DNA from: Phalacrocorax aristotelis
Lineage: Eukaryota; Chordata; Aves; Suliformes; Phalacrocoracidae
Assembly: GCF_949628215.1 (NCBI RefSeq)
Contig: NC_134283.1
Span: 22,174,975 to 22,238,974, forward strand
Direction of reading: 5' to 3'
DNA length: 64,000 bases
Shown here: positions 12,981-24,621 of the stretch, piece after piece
How the letters are laid out: every line of letters starts with the position of its first letter
Numbering within the stretch: the stretch's first letter is position 1
Position numbers and translations under genes: made by a program
The notes under the pieces: generated by a model
What the model saw: the letters and a program-made list of their open reading frames with translations, nothing else
Told to the model about the DNA's origin: nothing
Database searches by the model: none

Positions 12981-15190
12981 TCAGTTCCCCCGGTAAACCT
13001 CGATCTTGCTGGTTTTGGCCAGCATGTCGATGATGTGCGCCTCGAAGTCGGCATCGTGCACCCCTGTCTTCCTGAACTCCCCAGCGTAGCGGTTGTTCTC
13101 CCAGTAGTGGTGCCAGTTACCCCGGCTGTCGGCACCGAAGCCAAAGACATTCACCTGCAGTGGGGAGGAGGGGAGTGAGCCAGACCTGTCTCCCTTGGCT
13201 TAGCACCTGCTGCACTGCCAGGTGGATTTGGCACTGTGCCAAAGGCGTACAGCCCCCTGCGCAGCCTTCCTACTGGTCACGGGTGCTCATCACCGTGGTG
13301 TTAGGCAACAGGAGCAAGTAAAACTGCTGCGGTTGGACCCAAAAAAAGCCACCTCCCTCCTTAATCCTGCCAGGTTCAGGATCCCAGCAAACCCATCCCA
13401 TGCCAGCTGGGACCATGCCAGCCCAGAGGAGGACTCCGAGGAGCCGTCACCCACCTCATCGCAGACGTGGAGGGCGAAGAAGAGCACCAGCATGCCAGTG
13501 GAGGGGTAACGCCCGTGGTGCTCTGTCCAGCGGTCGTGGATGTACTTGAAGAAGGCAGGGTTGTAGATCTGCACCTGGGAGGACAGGCTGAGGTTAGCAC
13601 CAGAGCCCCAGCCACGCTCCCTTCAGCACTGGCTCCCCAGGAAGGAGTGCCAAGTGCAGGGGGTCCCCGGGGCAAGATGGGGTGATGGGTGCCATGGCCA
13701 AACCCCCCTTACCTTTTCTTTATCCACCCGCAGAAAAGGCTTCACAGGTGCGTACGTGCTGGGAAAAAAGCAGAGATGCAGGTGAGCTCCCGGGGTCCTG
13801 CACACCCTGACCCCAGCCTGAGCTGCCAAGGGACCAGCGCCAGGGGATGCTCCAGGAGGGAGGAACTGATGAATCCCCACCGCTCCCAGGCAAGCTGGTG
13901 CGGCAGGAGAGGGGCTGCCAGTGCCTCCAGGTACTTACAACCTGATCTGGCCGGTGGAGAGGGCACTGGCGATCCAGAGCAGGTCCAGGGTTTTGAAGGG
14001 CACCAGCACAAAGCTGACATTGGCAGGTAGGTTCTTGGCACTCTCAGGGTACATGAAGTGGTGTGTGGTCCGACCGCCCACGTCGCCCTCAAAACCCACC
14101 GTGGGGGCCTGGTTCATCCTGGGGAAAAAGCAGGGAAGGTGGCAACCCCCACCTAGCCACCCTGTCCCTTGCAGATGACACAGGTGTCCCCTGTCAGCTG
14201 TTGAATGGCACCAAGTAACTGTTTCCCAGCCTCAGTGAGTTTCCCAGTGCTCAGATGAGCTGAAGGTCCCCCCAGCCAGCCCAGCAGAGGCAGCAGAGCT
14301 GGACCCACTCCCACCCATCCTAGTACCTGGCAGGACCCATGATGGGCTCCTTGACTGAGTAACTGGAGCCAGGCTGTGGCTGTGCCACAAGGCACAGGGA
14401 TAACCCCCTGACATATCCCGACCCACCTCTGACCCAGAGGTACACTGCTTGGTACACAGCAGGAGCTCAGCACCCACTGATGGTGCCAGCATCACCCCAT
14501 GCCTCTGTGCTACCTGTGGGGCTGAGCAAGCGAGGCAGTGCCCCCAGCAGTGGTCCCATGCCCTCACCTCATGATGAAGTCATGCCCATCAATCTCCGGC
14601 CCATAACCAGAGCCACGCAGGTTGCCCGAATTGCCAACCACAGCACAGCGACGGCAGTGGTGTGGGTCGCGGGAGCGATAGGGATCCTCGCCTGGCACGA
14701 TCTGGAAGAGCTTGCTCAGGACCTCGTGGGTGTTGTGGGACTTGAACTGGGGCTGCAGCATCTGTGAGGGGCAGAAGGAAGGTTGGAAGCATCAGTCAGT
14801 GGCCCCCTCCTCACTGGCAGAGGAGAAAGCCGCTGGGGACATGCATCCCTCGCTCACCATCCACCACCTCTGGACATCAGGGGGCAGGTCCATGTTCTCC
14901 TTTGTCCACACTGGGGAGACGGTGCCATCGTAGCGCCCATCAAACCAGTCGGCAGCCCCAGCCTCCTCGGCCAGGCAGCGGCGGCAGGCGCAGCCCCGGG
15001 GGTATGGCCCCCCCCGGCTGAGCCGCTGCATGCCGGCGTAGCCAGGCACCAACTTCACCCGGTGGATGCCGCCTAGCCCACCGGGGTCCAGGTAGGCAAT
15101 GCTGTGGTGGGAGTAGGTGAAGAGGAGGGACATGACAAAGACGAGCAGGAAGGCGGTCGAGAGAAAGCAGAAGCGCAATGAGCACTTCAT
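12981..15190 (-). CDS. ST3GAL2: ST3GAL2, CMP-NeuAc:beta-galactoside alpha-2,3-sialyltransferase 2
   Basis: Golgi type II membrane enzyme that adds alpha-2,3-sialic acid to Gal-beta-1,3-GalNAc on gangliosides and O-glycans. Coding exons in transcript order: 15190-14858, 14761-14568, 14118-13939, 13758-13713, 13574-13455, 13154-12981. They sum to 1047 nt, giving 348 residues (human about 350), with GT-AG borders and consistent phases. A short N-tail and a membrane segment occupy about residues 6-26. The L-sialylmotif starts near residue 149 ([17 protein letters not shown]). The S-motif is at about 274-297 ([18 protein letters not shown]), motif III is HHYWEN (306-311), and the VS motif H-x4-E has His324 and Glu329. 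Cys150 and Cys289 fit the conserved disulfide. The product ends in EVYRGN. The start is the only upstream ATG in frame before the membrane segment. The gene is head-to-head with FCSK. Confidence 0.97.
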
Positions 15191-15283
15191 GGTCGGCAGG
15201 CGGCTGAGCCGGGGAGGGTGCCCGCTCCGGCATAGGGCTCGGGCATAGGGTGTCAGATGGCGTCAGCCGGCCAGTGAGGGTCC
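15191..15283 (-). other. ST3GAL2 5' UTR part of the first coding exon
   Basis: Upstream of the ATG at 15190, the minus strand has a plausible acceptor (TTGGTCCCACAG) ending at 15284. That would make 15191-15283 untranslated exon sequence. Inferred from the splice consensus only. Confidence 0.45.
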
Positions 15284-17850
15284 CTGTGGGACCAAGAACA
15301 TCAAATCACTGCCATGGTGGTCGTGGGGATGCAGAACCCCTCCATGAACCGTTACACCAGGCTCCTACCTGCCAGGCTGCAGCTTTCCATCCGCGTGGTC
15401 CGGCTGTGGCAAGGGCCCCTCGCGGCACCACGTGCTGGGCAGGCAGCATCTGCTGCTGACCACGGTGGCGTGGGGGTCTGGCACAGCTCAGCACACCAGC
15501 CTCAGCCACGGCACCGTGCCTTGGTGGCTCCTCCAGGTCCCAGCCCCAGCTGACGCTTGCCTGTGACAGTGCTCATCGTCCCTTGGCCTTAGCTGATCGG
15601 CTGGCACACTGCCCTCCACCTCTGGCTCTGGAACATGACCACGATACCGGCCTGGAGTGAGAAGCAGGGGACGGCAGGTTAAGGGACAGTGATGCACATG
15701 GCAGAGCTGGGCGGCTGCACTGAGTACGAGGAGGGTGCTGGGGGGGCCAAGGAGTTTGTTTACTCCCCACTGAGCTTTGAAAAATGCCACCCAGCCTGTT
15801 CCTGGTGGAGGGGATGAGCCGTCCCCAGAGGGGACAAGCAGGCGTGGGGTGTGAAGACAGCTGAGATAACGGGATCACCGTCCTTGCCGGCTCCTCACCG
15901 GCAGTGCTGGGGGAGGTCCCAAGCAGCTCCCAGGCTGTGCCCTCCCTAGCTCTGCCAGACAAAGGCTCAGCCATGAACTCGCCTCCAGAGCTGAACAAGA
16001 GGCTCCTTTCTGTAGACTCAATTCTCCCTCTCTATCAAGCCACAAGCAGCCCCTCCAAAACCCTCTTCACTGGCTGCCACCATGGCCAAACAGCCGGGAA
16101 ACAGCCGTTTCACAGCCCAACAGGCACCCTGGGTACTGACGCCAGTGGCTGTCCCCTCCCCATGGCAGCGTCCGTCGGGGAAGGTCACCCACTCGCTCAT
16201 GATCCCAGCGGGTAAAAATAGCCAGGGCAGAGGTGCTGGCACCTGCTCCTGGGGAGAAATGCGGGGGGTGGCAGAGCCCCAAGCCAGGGGGGCAAAGCCA
16301 GATCCCACTCTTCAGCCAAAAAAATAAAAGGCTGAAAAAAAAAATCCCTTTTTAACACAGTTGCTGAGCTGGGGCAGATCCATCACCACGGGGGATGGAG
16401 ATGTGACACACCCCAGCGCTTTTTGGGGAGGGGAATGCCAGGGCGTGACAGCACCCCACCCCACCAAGGCCAAACCCTGCAGTGGCATTGCCTCTGCAGC
16501 TCAGCCCAGGACCCAGTTAGGCCAGCACTGAGGCTGGCAGCACTAATTACAAGCTGACAGGCACCAGAATGCCTCTTTCCTACAAAAAATACATCCTCCG
16601 GAGGACACTGACTTTCTTACTGGGGATGGAGGCTGCTGAGCCTCCCACAAAGCTCCTTACAGGGATGGGAGAGACCTAAGCACGGACCAAAAAAAATCCG
16701 CCCCCCCCCTCCCCCCCAGCCTATCACACAGCCAGGCACAGCCGGCTCCTGCCCAGACCATTAACCTGCTGTCAAATATTTGTCCAAGCTGCGACAGCCT
16801 TTAAAAGAAAGAGCCAGAAAACGAGTGCACATCCCAGGCATGATCGTTGTCCAAGTCTTTTCCCTGGCTCAGGAGTGGTTTTAATATGCTTCCACAGAAC
16901 ATGCATGGCCAGCGAGTGACTGCAATGAGTTTCTTGGGTCGCTGCCATCAGAAAAACAGGGTGGTTGTTAAAGGGAGGGTTTGCAGCTAGGGTAGTTTGG
17001 GATAAAGCCAGTAAAAAGCTATAAACAACCCCCCCACCCCCCCGATGCACAATGCTGGAAGGTTTTGCAGGTGAAAGGTGATTTGGGGCTCTTTTTAGCT
17101 GCGATGTGGTGGAGACTGATGGGCTGATCCCCCTTCCCCTGCTCCCACTGCTCGCTCCATCCCATGGGGCTTTTTAAAGGCTAAAGGAAATCGCTTATCA
17201 CGTGCTCGTGGTATTTTTGTTCCTGGTGAAAGGGGGAAAATCCCTTTCCAGCTCCCCAGCCTGGGTCCTGCCTGCCGCATCCCAGCCCTGCTGGCATCTG
17301 GAGCATGTTTTGTATGGCCCCATCCTGGGGCCTCCCCGAGCGACTGCAGGCGGGGAAAAATACCATCCTCCAGCCCAGCTCACACGCATTAAAGCATCCT
17401 TAAATACCAGCGGCTTATTTGAATCATCACTTTCCTAGCAGGGGCTGGCAGCTATTTGCATCTGCGCTGGTCCTCATAGACCCAGCATCTATAATATCCC
17501 AGCATTAACCATTCCCTCCCCGCCAGCTCCCAAAGTCAAACCCAGTCTGCCTCCGCCAAATAAAAAGCCGCCGATGGGGGGCATTGCAGGGGCTCTTTGC
17601 ACCAGGTTTTTATATTTCCCTCTTAAAATACTAGGGGATTTCAGGATTTCTTCTGCAGTGAGGAAGTCTGTCTACTCAGCTATACCATTAAATACCCTCT
17701 GGTTCCCAAATTCATCCCCTGGTCTCCTTAATCACCTCCTGAAGGCCATGTGCTCATCAAACATGATTGCAAGAGACAATGAAGGGAGGCTATTAAAAGG
17801 TCCCAGCAAATCGCTCTGCTGCTTTTACAGTTGGATTATTTCTGTGATCA

Positions 17851-17894
17851 TATAATCTTTAATTTCAGGATGTATAATCTCTAATTTCAGGATG
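17851..17894. repeat. 22-bp tandem duplication
   Basis: Two head-to-tail copies (17851-17872 and 17873-17894) that differ at one base; each ends in TAATTTCAGGATG. A small local duplication inside an AT-rich island of ST3GAL2 intron 1. Confidence 0.85.
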
Positions 17895-20117
17895 AAGGCT
17901 GGAGCGATGTGACAGCCTTGGGGCCTGGAGGATGCCTCCCCCTTCCCCATCAGCTGTAACGCTGCCGGGCCCATCCCCACATGGCTTTTTTAGGTCTTGT
18001 CAGCTTTGTTTGCTCATTTCTAAGATATCCTGAGGTTGTTGGCACCAATTTCCTTGCTGGTAAATGACAGGGTGAGTGTGGGAAGGAACCGTCACTGGGA
18101 GATGAAATGTCACCCTGCTTGGGGCAGGGAGCAAAGGGGAGCAGAAGCAGCGCTGTCCATGCCAGCTGCTACTCTTCCTGGGGATGCAGGGGCTGAAAAT
18201 TCCCCCAGGAGTCCCCGGGAAATGCACCCCTGGGTGTCCAGGTGCCACCCGTCCTGTGATCCCCATGCAGGGACATCATCTCTGCCACCCCCAAACCATG
18301 GACCAGGTGCTGGAGCAGCACCCAGCTTTTGCAGGTCCAGCACACGGGGAGCCCCCACCCTGGACCAGCATCCCTCCTGCTGCCATGGGTGGAAAAAAAT
18401 GGGATGTTGGGTCTATTTTTTTTCAACAGGGAATGGAGTGGACAGGAGTTGATCGTCCTCCCATCTTCTTCAGCCCCAGGCAGAAAGAAACACCACATGG
18501 TGATTTGCCTTACCCGGCGGTTTCAGGCTGGCATTCAGTGAGCAGGATTACTATAAAAATTTATAAAACCGCACAAATTTACTTTTTTCTGTGGCCCGAG
18601 CAGCTGCCCGAGGTTGCAGCCTCCCCCAGGCACTGCTTTAGCTTGAGACCATGCCAAAGAGTGCTCCCGCTTGCCTCCGCTGGGGCCGTCAGCTCATGTT
18701 AGCTCACTGCTCCACGGGGAATGGCAAGCGGGAATCTGCCGGGGGCATCACGGGAGGGTACGATACAACCATGCTTCTGCATTACTTGGCTTCCAAAGCC
18801 AAAGCAAGACCCGGCAAGAAAAGCATGGTTAATTAAAAAGGTCTTTCACTGAGTCACCCATCCAGAGGGATCATATTTTCCCCTTGATTTTTTTTTCCTC
18901 CCTGGAAGCTAGATGGGAGAGGGACCAGAGAGCAAACCTGGTGTTGGTATACGGACGTTTCTCCCCACCATTAAGCAATGCCATGAAGGACTGACAGCCG
19001 GTGGTAGCCAGGCACCAGGTATTAACAGGAGAAGCCAATTTCATGGGTTAAGCCATAGCCACACACTGATGCCAGCGAGGACCTGGTAACTTATTCTTCA
19101 TCCTTTTAATTAATCATACTCTTATCAGCCAGCTCAGTCAGCTAATGGAGCCAAGTTAATTGGGTTTCCCATGCTTTAAACCCTCCTCGCAAGCTTGGCT
19201 GCCAACAGCAGCAATTTCAGCATTTCCCCATGCCCGGCATCTGGAGGGGTTATTTTGGGCTCACCCCTCAGTGCTGGGACAGGTCCAGGAAAAAGCGCAG
19301 GAGGGCAAATCCCTGGCATGGAGCTGGGATGGAGCCAGCCACTGCCGAGGCCATCTCCTATGGAATCTGGGGGCACAGGGGAGGTCCCAGCAGTGGGAAA
19401 GCTCAGAAAGGGATGCTCCCACCTTTGCCAGTGGATGGCACTTGCAGACACCAGTCCAGCAGCATCCCAAGCCCCTTGGCTTGACTGCAGCATGGCGGAG
19501 ACCCCATGGGCACCCGCTCCATCCCAAACACCCTGTGCTGCCCAATGGGGCAATGCTGGGTGGGAGGGCTTTGGCTGCAGAGTCCATTTGGCCAACCTCA
19601 CCCCCACCAAACACATGCTGGCAGAAGCAGCTGAGGCATCCAACAGCCCCCACAACTCACATGCACGGACTCATTGGGACAGGCGAGCCACATGTGCCAG
19701 CCCACACAGCTGAAGCCCCCGTCCCTGAGAAGGGATGCTGCTCGGCCATCTGCCAGCACTGTTGTCGCCTCCTCCACCAGCCCCCCACAGACCCCCCACG
19801 TCTCTGTGGTCTGCCACCAGGAAAAGGGGACTCCCATCCCCTGCACCTGTGCTCCAGCAGGGTTGATAAGCCCAAGGCCACACTCGCTGCATAGCCTCAT
19901 TACGCCTGGCTCCTTGCGCCAGGAGCAGCAGCCTCCTCCCTGAGGCAGCACAGGTGAGAAGGGAGGGGGACTCACTGCTCAGCCTGACACCAAGGGGACA
20001 CTCTACCCCCTGGCCCTGATTTCTGGTCAGAGCCAAGGGGCAGACCCAGCCACGCTGCCCTGCACCCCCAGGCACCTGCCCAACAGCCCCTAGTTTATAC
20101 CAACTGCCCCACCTGCT

Positions 20118-20282
20118 GGGTACCACTGGGTTGCTACCACAAGATCAGGTACCACTTGCTTGGGTACCACCAAGCCACTGGGTTGGTACCACCAGGTCAG
20201 GTACCACCGAGCCATTGGGTTGGGTACCACCAGGGCGGGTACCACCAGTTCAGGCACTACCAAGCTGGCTCCCACCAAGTGG
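20118..20282. repeat. Degenerate GGTACCACC minisatellite
   Basis: The hexamer TACCAC occurs eight times in about 165 bases, mostly as GGTACCACC, with linkers resembling AAGCCACTGGGTT or AGGTCA. Spacing is irregular (about 17-30 bases). It lies in ST3GAL2 intron 1. Confidence 0.75.
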
Positions 20283-23200
20283 CCGGGCCCAGGGATGGCT
20301 AACAGGCAGGGTGCTGGCCAGCCCCTGGTGGAGCAGAGGAGGCAGAGCCCCAGGATCACCACCCCACACTGCCTCCTCCTCTCCCCCATCCTCCCCCTAG
20401 CTCCCCATGCAAAGCCCCTAGGCCCTATAGGGAGCCGGCCACCCACTGCCAGTCACGTTTCCATCTAGTCCTCCCACGGCCGTGGGCTGGGGTCAGCAGG
20501 GTCTGCCTGATCTGTGCCCCCCTCCCTGCCTGCCACAGCAGGGCTGCACTCCACAAACACCCCCGAATCGGTCTCTCCCATCCTCAGCCACCTGCAAGGG
20601 CATGGCCTCACTGCAGGCAGGCATGCTCCCTGGCAAGGGCAAGGCCCCAGCTCAGCCTCCATCACTGGCACCCAGCGAGCCACCGGGAGCACCTCGAGCC
20701 TCCCCATCAACTGCCGCAGCAGCCACCAGGAGGGAGCCGCTCCCCCTCCACCACCGCCGCTCATTTTACCAGCCTGCACCCGTTAGGTTCATGCTTGATG
20801 CCTCACCAGGAAAATATGTGCAGGAGCACAGGACAGGCGGATGCCGCACCAAGGAGGCGCCACTGCTGCTGCTGCCAGCCATGGCCTTTTGCCTGAGGAA
20901 GGCAAGCAGGGGCATGGGGCCCCCCTGCCTGTGCCTCACTGTCCCCTTCCCTGGGGCTTGGCAGCACCGGGGACAGGAGGCAGTGGAAACCCAAAGGCTT
21001 TTGAGGGCTGGTTGATGAGTGCTGTGACCCAAAGCCCCCCTCTCTCCCGTAGGACACATCCTGAGCAGAGAACTGCAAACTCAGTGCACACCATGGGGTT
21101 GCCCAGTAAAGCCACTGCGGGTTTGCTCTGCTTGCAGGTGGCGCTGAAAGGCCACTGAACTCTTTAGGAAAATTGTACCTATGAGATTTCACCGCGGGGA
21201 TGTTATGAAAGGCTCCTCCAGCCAAAGGTGATCAATCCCAGCACAGCCCAGTTACTGCCAGGGACTCCCATTAAATATAAAATTAGAACAGCTCCACTGG
21301 CGAGGGAACCCAGCTGCTCCTCTCCGCTAACTGGGGGTCTGCTCCGACACTCAGGGAGAAGGGGGAGCATTTGCATTTTCTTAATTAGCCCAATTATCAC
21401 TGCTGAACAAAAGTCCCTTGCTGGGGACATAGTAGCACCCGTAGCAAAGTGACTGCAGCTTGCTCTGGTTTCCCAAGAGCCACTGTTGTAGGGGTTGTTT
21501 TGGAGCCCCAGCACTGAACCATTCACCCTGTTAAAAAAAAAAAACAACCATATATCACACACTTTTACATATATATAAATTTGCTATATCTATTCACCAC
21601 TCATCCATGTGTGTTTTTGGGGTGTCTCTGAGAACTTTCCCACAGAGCCAGGGCCCAAATCTCTTGCAGTCTCCAAAAAAAAGCTTTTGGGAGATGCTGA
21701 TGGCAAAGAATGATGCAAAGCCGAGAGACCCCTGGAACCCGATGCGGGGTGCGGCAGGGTAGAGGGAGGAGGTTGCCAGCCTCTCCTGCCCATCCCAAGC
21801 CCCTGGGGACTGGTGGGCTCCAATAAATCACAACCCATTGAGAAGCACGAAAGCCAGCCAAGCTGCTGGAGAGCAATTAGCAGTTTGCACTCTTGCAAGA
21901 ATTAAATGCAACAGGAGGAGATGAAAGACATTAAGCTGCCGGGTCCTCGGCACGGGCCAAGCTGGGCAGCATCTGGTGTGCCAAGAGCCGGCAGGGAAAC
22001 TATCACACCCTCGGTGCCACTGGAGCCTTTTGCTGAAAAGCGGCAGTTTGGAGCTTGTTTGGGCATGAAAATTCAAGCCTGAGTTGGTTCCCCCGGCATG
22101 TGGCTGCGGGGCTCTCCCTGCCTGCCTCCAGCGCCAGCAAGGTGTGGGCGGGTGAGCCAAGCGCGTCTCGCTGTTCCGAGAACCGCCATGAGCACCTCAG
22201 TGGAGAGGGAAATGCTTTTGACAGGCAGCTGCCACACACAACTGGCAGCAGGGCTGCTGCTCGCTGCCAGATGGGGACAGACAGACAGGCAGGCAGGCAC
22301 ACACAGCCAAGGCAGCTCCCCCCCCCCCAAGCTTCGCTGCTGCAGACGTGACATTGGCTCTGATAAAAGGCAAAGAAAACAGAAAACCAAGCCCAAAGCA
22401 CTGAGCAACTTCCCGTCCCCACTTGCCGCCCTGGCTGGGATGTGGCCGGCATTGCTGCTCAGGGAAGATACGGGAGAGCCCCTGGCCTGGGCCTGGTGGG
22501 GGACCCCAGGACTGTGGGGGGCAAAACTGCCTCCACCAGCACAAAGCCCACCTACCTTTCTGGAGGGATACTCAGCAAGTTTTGTGGGGTTGATGTTATT
22601 TGGTTTCACCCAGCCATGTTTTTCCCTCACTTGCAGCAGGAGGGGACGCGGCCCTTCCTACAGTCTGAGCTTGCCTGCTGCCCAAGCACCATCCTCCCCC
22701 CCAAAAAAATCCTCCTGTTGGGATGGGGAGCCCTTGCTGCAGGGAAATATTTGGGAGTTTTGCAGCTCTGCACCTGGAGCCTGAACAAAAGTTCGCCTTC
22801 CCGCTGTGCTGGCAGCAACCTAGCCCCCAGCGTGCGCGGGGACCCTGTGCATCACCAGGCCCTAGAAACTGGGCTCCAGCACCGACCCTGCTCCGGCAGC
22901 TGTGCCTTGGCCGGGGAAACATGCTACAACGCAAGGACAGGCACACACCCTGGCACGTTGGATGCCAATTGGATCCCATGCCAACACCTGTGCTGGCACA
23001 CACACCCCCCCACCCCCCCCAGACACAGGCAAGGGATGTTTCCTTGCTGGGTGACACAGTTTCCTACCTTGCCCCCAGGGATGCTTGTGCTGTGTTTGTG
23101 AAATCCTGGCTGCCACTACCTATGCAAGGGATGCCGCATGTCATACGGCCATGTGTCACACCGCTGCTGAGGGACCTTACATGCACACTGGCATTGGTGG

Positions 23201-23299
23201 GGACTGGGGGCTCTCGTTGGCACCCACACCGCATGGTACCTGCAGCCAGCCCTCCCGCCCCGGTCCCCTCTGTGGCCACCGCAGCTCTGCCCCCAGCAT

Positions 23300-23720
23300 C
23301 CCCCCCCGAGGTCTGGGCCCCGGAGCACGACCCCGGGGCACACAGCTGGAGGCGGGCAGCTCCTCCGGCGCTGTGGGGACCAGCCCCGGCACCCTTGCCA
23401 GGGGCCAAAGCACCCCCCCTGGGGTGAGCGCATCCTCCCCGGGCAGCACCCCGGGGCTGCACCCCAGGGCTGTGGCTGCTGCATCCTCCCTAGAGCCACC
23501 CCGGGCCAGCACATCCTCCTGGGACCAGCACCCCAGGACCGGGGGACCAAGACCGGGGCCACCGCGTCCTCCGGGGACCAGCAACCCAGTACCGGGGCCA
23601 GCACCCTTGGCCAGCGCACCCTTCCAGAGCCGGCACCCCGGGGCTGAAACCAATGCATCCCGGTTGCACGCTCCCCGAGGCCAACATCCAGCACCGGGAC
23701 CAGCACCGGGGGCAGCTCCC
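23300..23720. repeat. GC-rich degenerate minisatellite
   Basis: Repeated variants of ACCAGCACCCC, GGACCGGGG and GGGGCCAGCACCC over about 400 bases at the edge of the CpG island. Units are imperfect and of varying length. It creates long open frames on both strands that should not be taken as genes. Confidence 0.6.
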
Positions 23721-23836
23721 GGCCAGCCTCCCCCGGCCGCAGCCCGCGATCCGCCCCCCCGGGACCGGCCCCCGGAGCTGGGCCGTGCCCGCATCCCGCC
23801 CCCCGGGTCCCCCGGGCCCGCTCCCCGCCGCGGTAC

Positions 23837-23985
23837 CTGGCTCGGCTCCAGAACGGCCTCGCCGCAGGGAGCACACGGGCCCCGCCGCCGCCGCCGTCCC
23901 CCGCGCCGCGCCCTCCGCGCTGTGCGGGGCCGTGCCGTGCCGCGCCGTGCGGGGCGGGGCGGGGGGACCGGGCCCGGCAGTCTGG
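23837..23985 (-). other. Probable ST3GAL2 non-coding exon 1
   Basis: Inferred. A minus-strand donor CAG|GTACCG sits at 23837/23836 inside the CpG island, just below a minus-strand ACTACATCTCCCA element at 23982-23994. A transcription start near 23950-23985 would fit the divergent arrangement with FCSK. No transcript evidence is available. Confidence 0.4.
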
Positions 23986-23996
23986 GAGATGTAGTT
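23982..23996 (-). promoter_or_regulatory. ZNF143-type element (site A)
   Basis: On the minus strand AACTACATCTCCCAG is a perfect match to the promoter motif ACTAYRNNNCCCR, known as the ZNF143/Staf binding core. It points towards ST3GAL2. Confidence 0.75.
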
Positions 23997-24025
23997 CTTA
24001 ACTCTCCGCCGCCCGGCGGGGCTTG

Positions 24026-24038
24026 TGGGACTTGTAGG
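24026..24038 (-). promoter_or_regulatory. Degenerate ZNF143-type element (site B)
   Basis: On the minus strand CCTACAAGTCCCA matches 12 of 13 positions of ACTAYRNNNCCCR. Confidence 0.5.
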
Positions 24039-24492
24039 AGGCGAGCGGAACGGAGCCGCTCCCCCCCGGCGCACCGGCATCCCCGGCACCCGCCGCGGTA
24101 CCCCCGCCCGGTACAGCCCCCACTCCATTACCCAGCCGGTACCCGCCCGGCACATCAGTACTTCCCGGTACCCACCCGATGCCTCACCCCGTGCACCGGC
24201 ACCCTCCGGTGCCCACCCCGGCTCATCGGCACCCCCCGGTGTCCGTCCCGATCCCCACACCAGCTTCCACCGCCCGCAGCCGGGCACCCCCACCCCGCTG
24301 CGAGGAGACGGACTGAGCCCGGGTGGGCTCATGACAGGGGTGCTCGCCGCCGGCGGGACCCATTTCACGGGAGAAAAACGTCAAAACCCCCATTTCCACC
24401 TTTGCAAGAACCCCCGGGGGCGGGATAGCGCTGGGGTAGGGGCGCACTGTGCCTTTAAGCGGCCCGGACCTGCCCAGCCGCACGGTGCGCGC

Positions 24493-24505
24493 TAGGAGAT
24501 GTAGT
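24493..24505 (-). promoter_or_regulatory. Near-perfect ZNF143-type element (site C)
   Basis: On the minus strand ACTACATCTCCTA matches 12 of 13 positions. With site D it forms an inverted pair (arms GGAGATGTAGT and ACTACATCTCC). Confidence 0.6.
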
Positions 24506-24545
24506 ATCTCACCGCAGCGGTGCAAGTCGGCCGGCGGCGGGCTGG

Positions 24546-24564
24546 ACTACATCTCCCAGCATGC
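24546..24564 (+). promoter_or_regulatory. ZNF143-type element with GCATGC tail (site D)
   Basis: ACTACATCTCCCAGCATGC is the extended form of the ZNF143/Staf site, 58 bases before the FCSK ATG. It probably sits at or just upstream of the FCSK transcription start. Confidence 0.8.
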
Positions 24565-24621
24565 ACCGCCGCCGCCATAGAGGGGCCGGGAGGGAGGGTC
24601 GCCGGGTGGCCTGGTGGAGCG

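Larger units (their letters stand above)
15284..23836 (-). other. ST3GAL2 first intron (8.5 kb)
   Basis: Between the coding-exon acceptor near 15284 and the likely donor at 23836 no conserved coding exon was found. Many long GC-rich open frames on both strands are composition artefacts. The intron has several AT-rich islands in otherwise GC-rich DNA: about 17380-17900, 18540-18600, 18830-18900 and 19080-19165. The last contains several TAAT cores. These are candidate conserved regulatory elements. Minor repeats at 17851, 20118 and 23300 are listed separately. Confidence 0.6.

Noticed and set aside
19160-19894. A 244-codon plus-strand open frame and several overlapping frames in ST3GAL2 intron 1
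   Set aside because: All six frames are open in this GC-rich stretch. The translation is low-complexity in P, A, H and W, with no conserved motif and no splice structure.
20118-20282. Regular repeats as a possible CRISPR array
   Set aside because: Units are short, degenerate and irregularly spaced, and the window is a vertebrate genome.
23085-24428. A 447-codon plus-strand frame, and minus-strand frames of 252 and 292 codons opposite it
   Set aside because: They are products of the CpG island and the degenerate GC minisatellite; the P/R/G/A-rich translation is mirrored on both strands.
24520-24621. An in-frame ATG at 24520 upstream of the chosen FCSK start
   Set aside because: It lies upstream of the ZNF143 site and the likely transcription start, and the extra residues have no counterpart in human FCSK.
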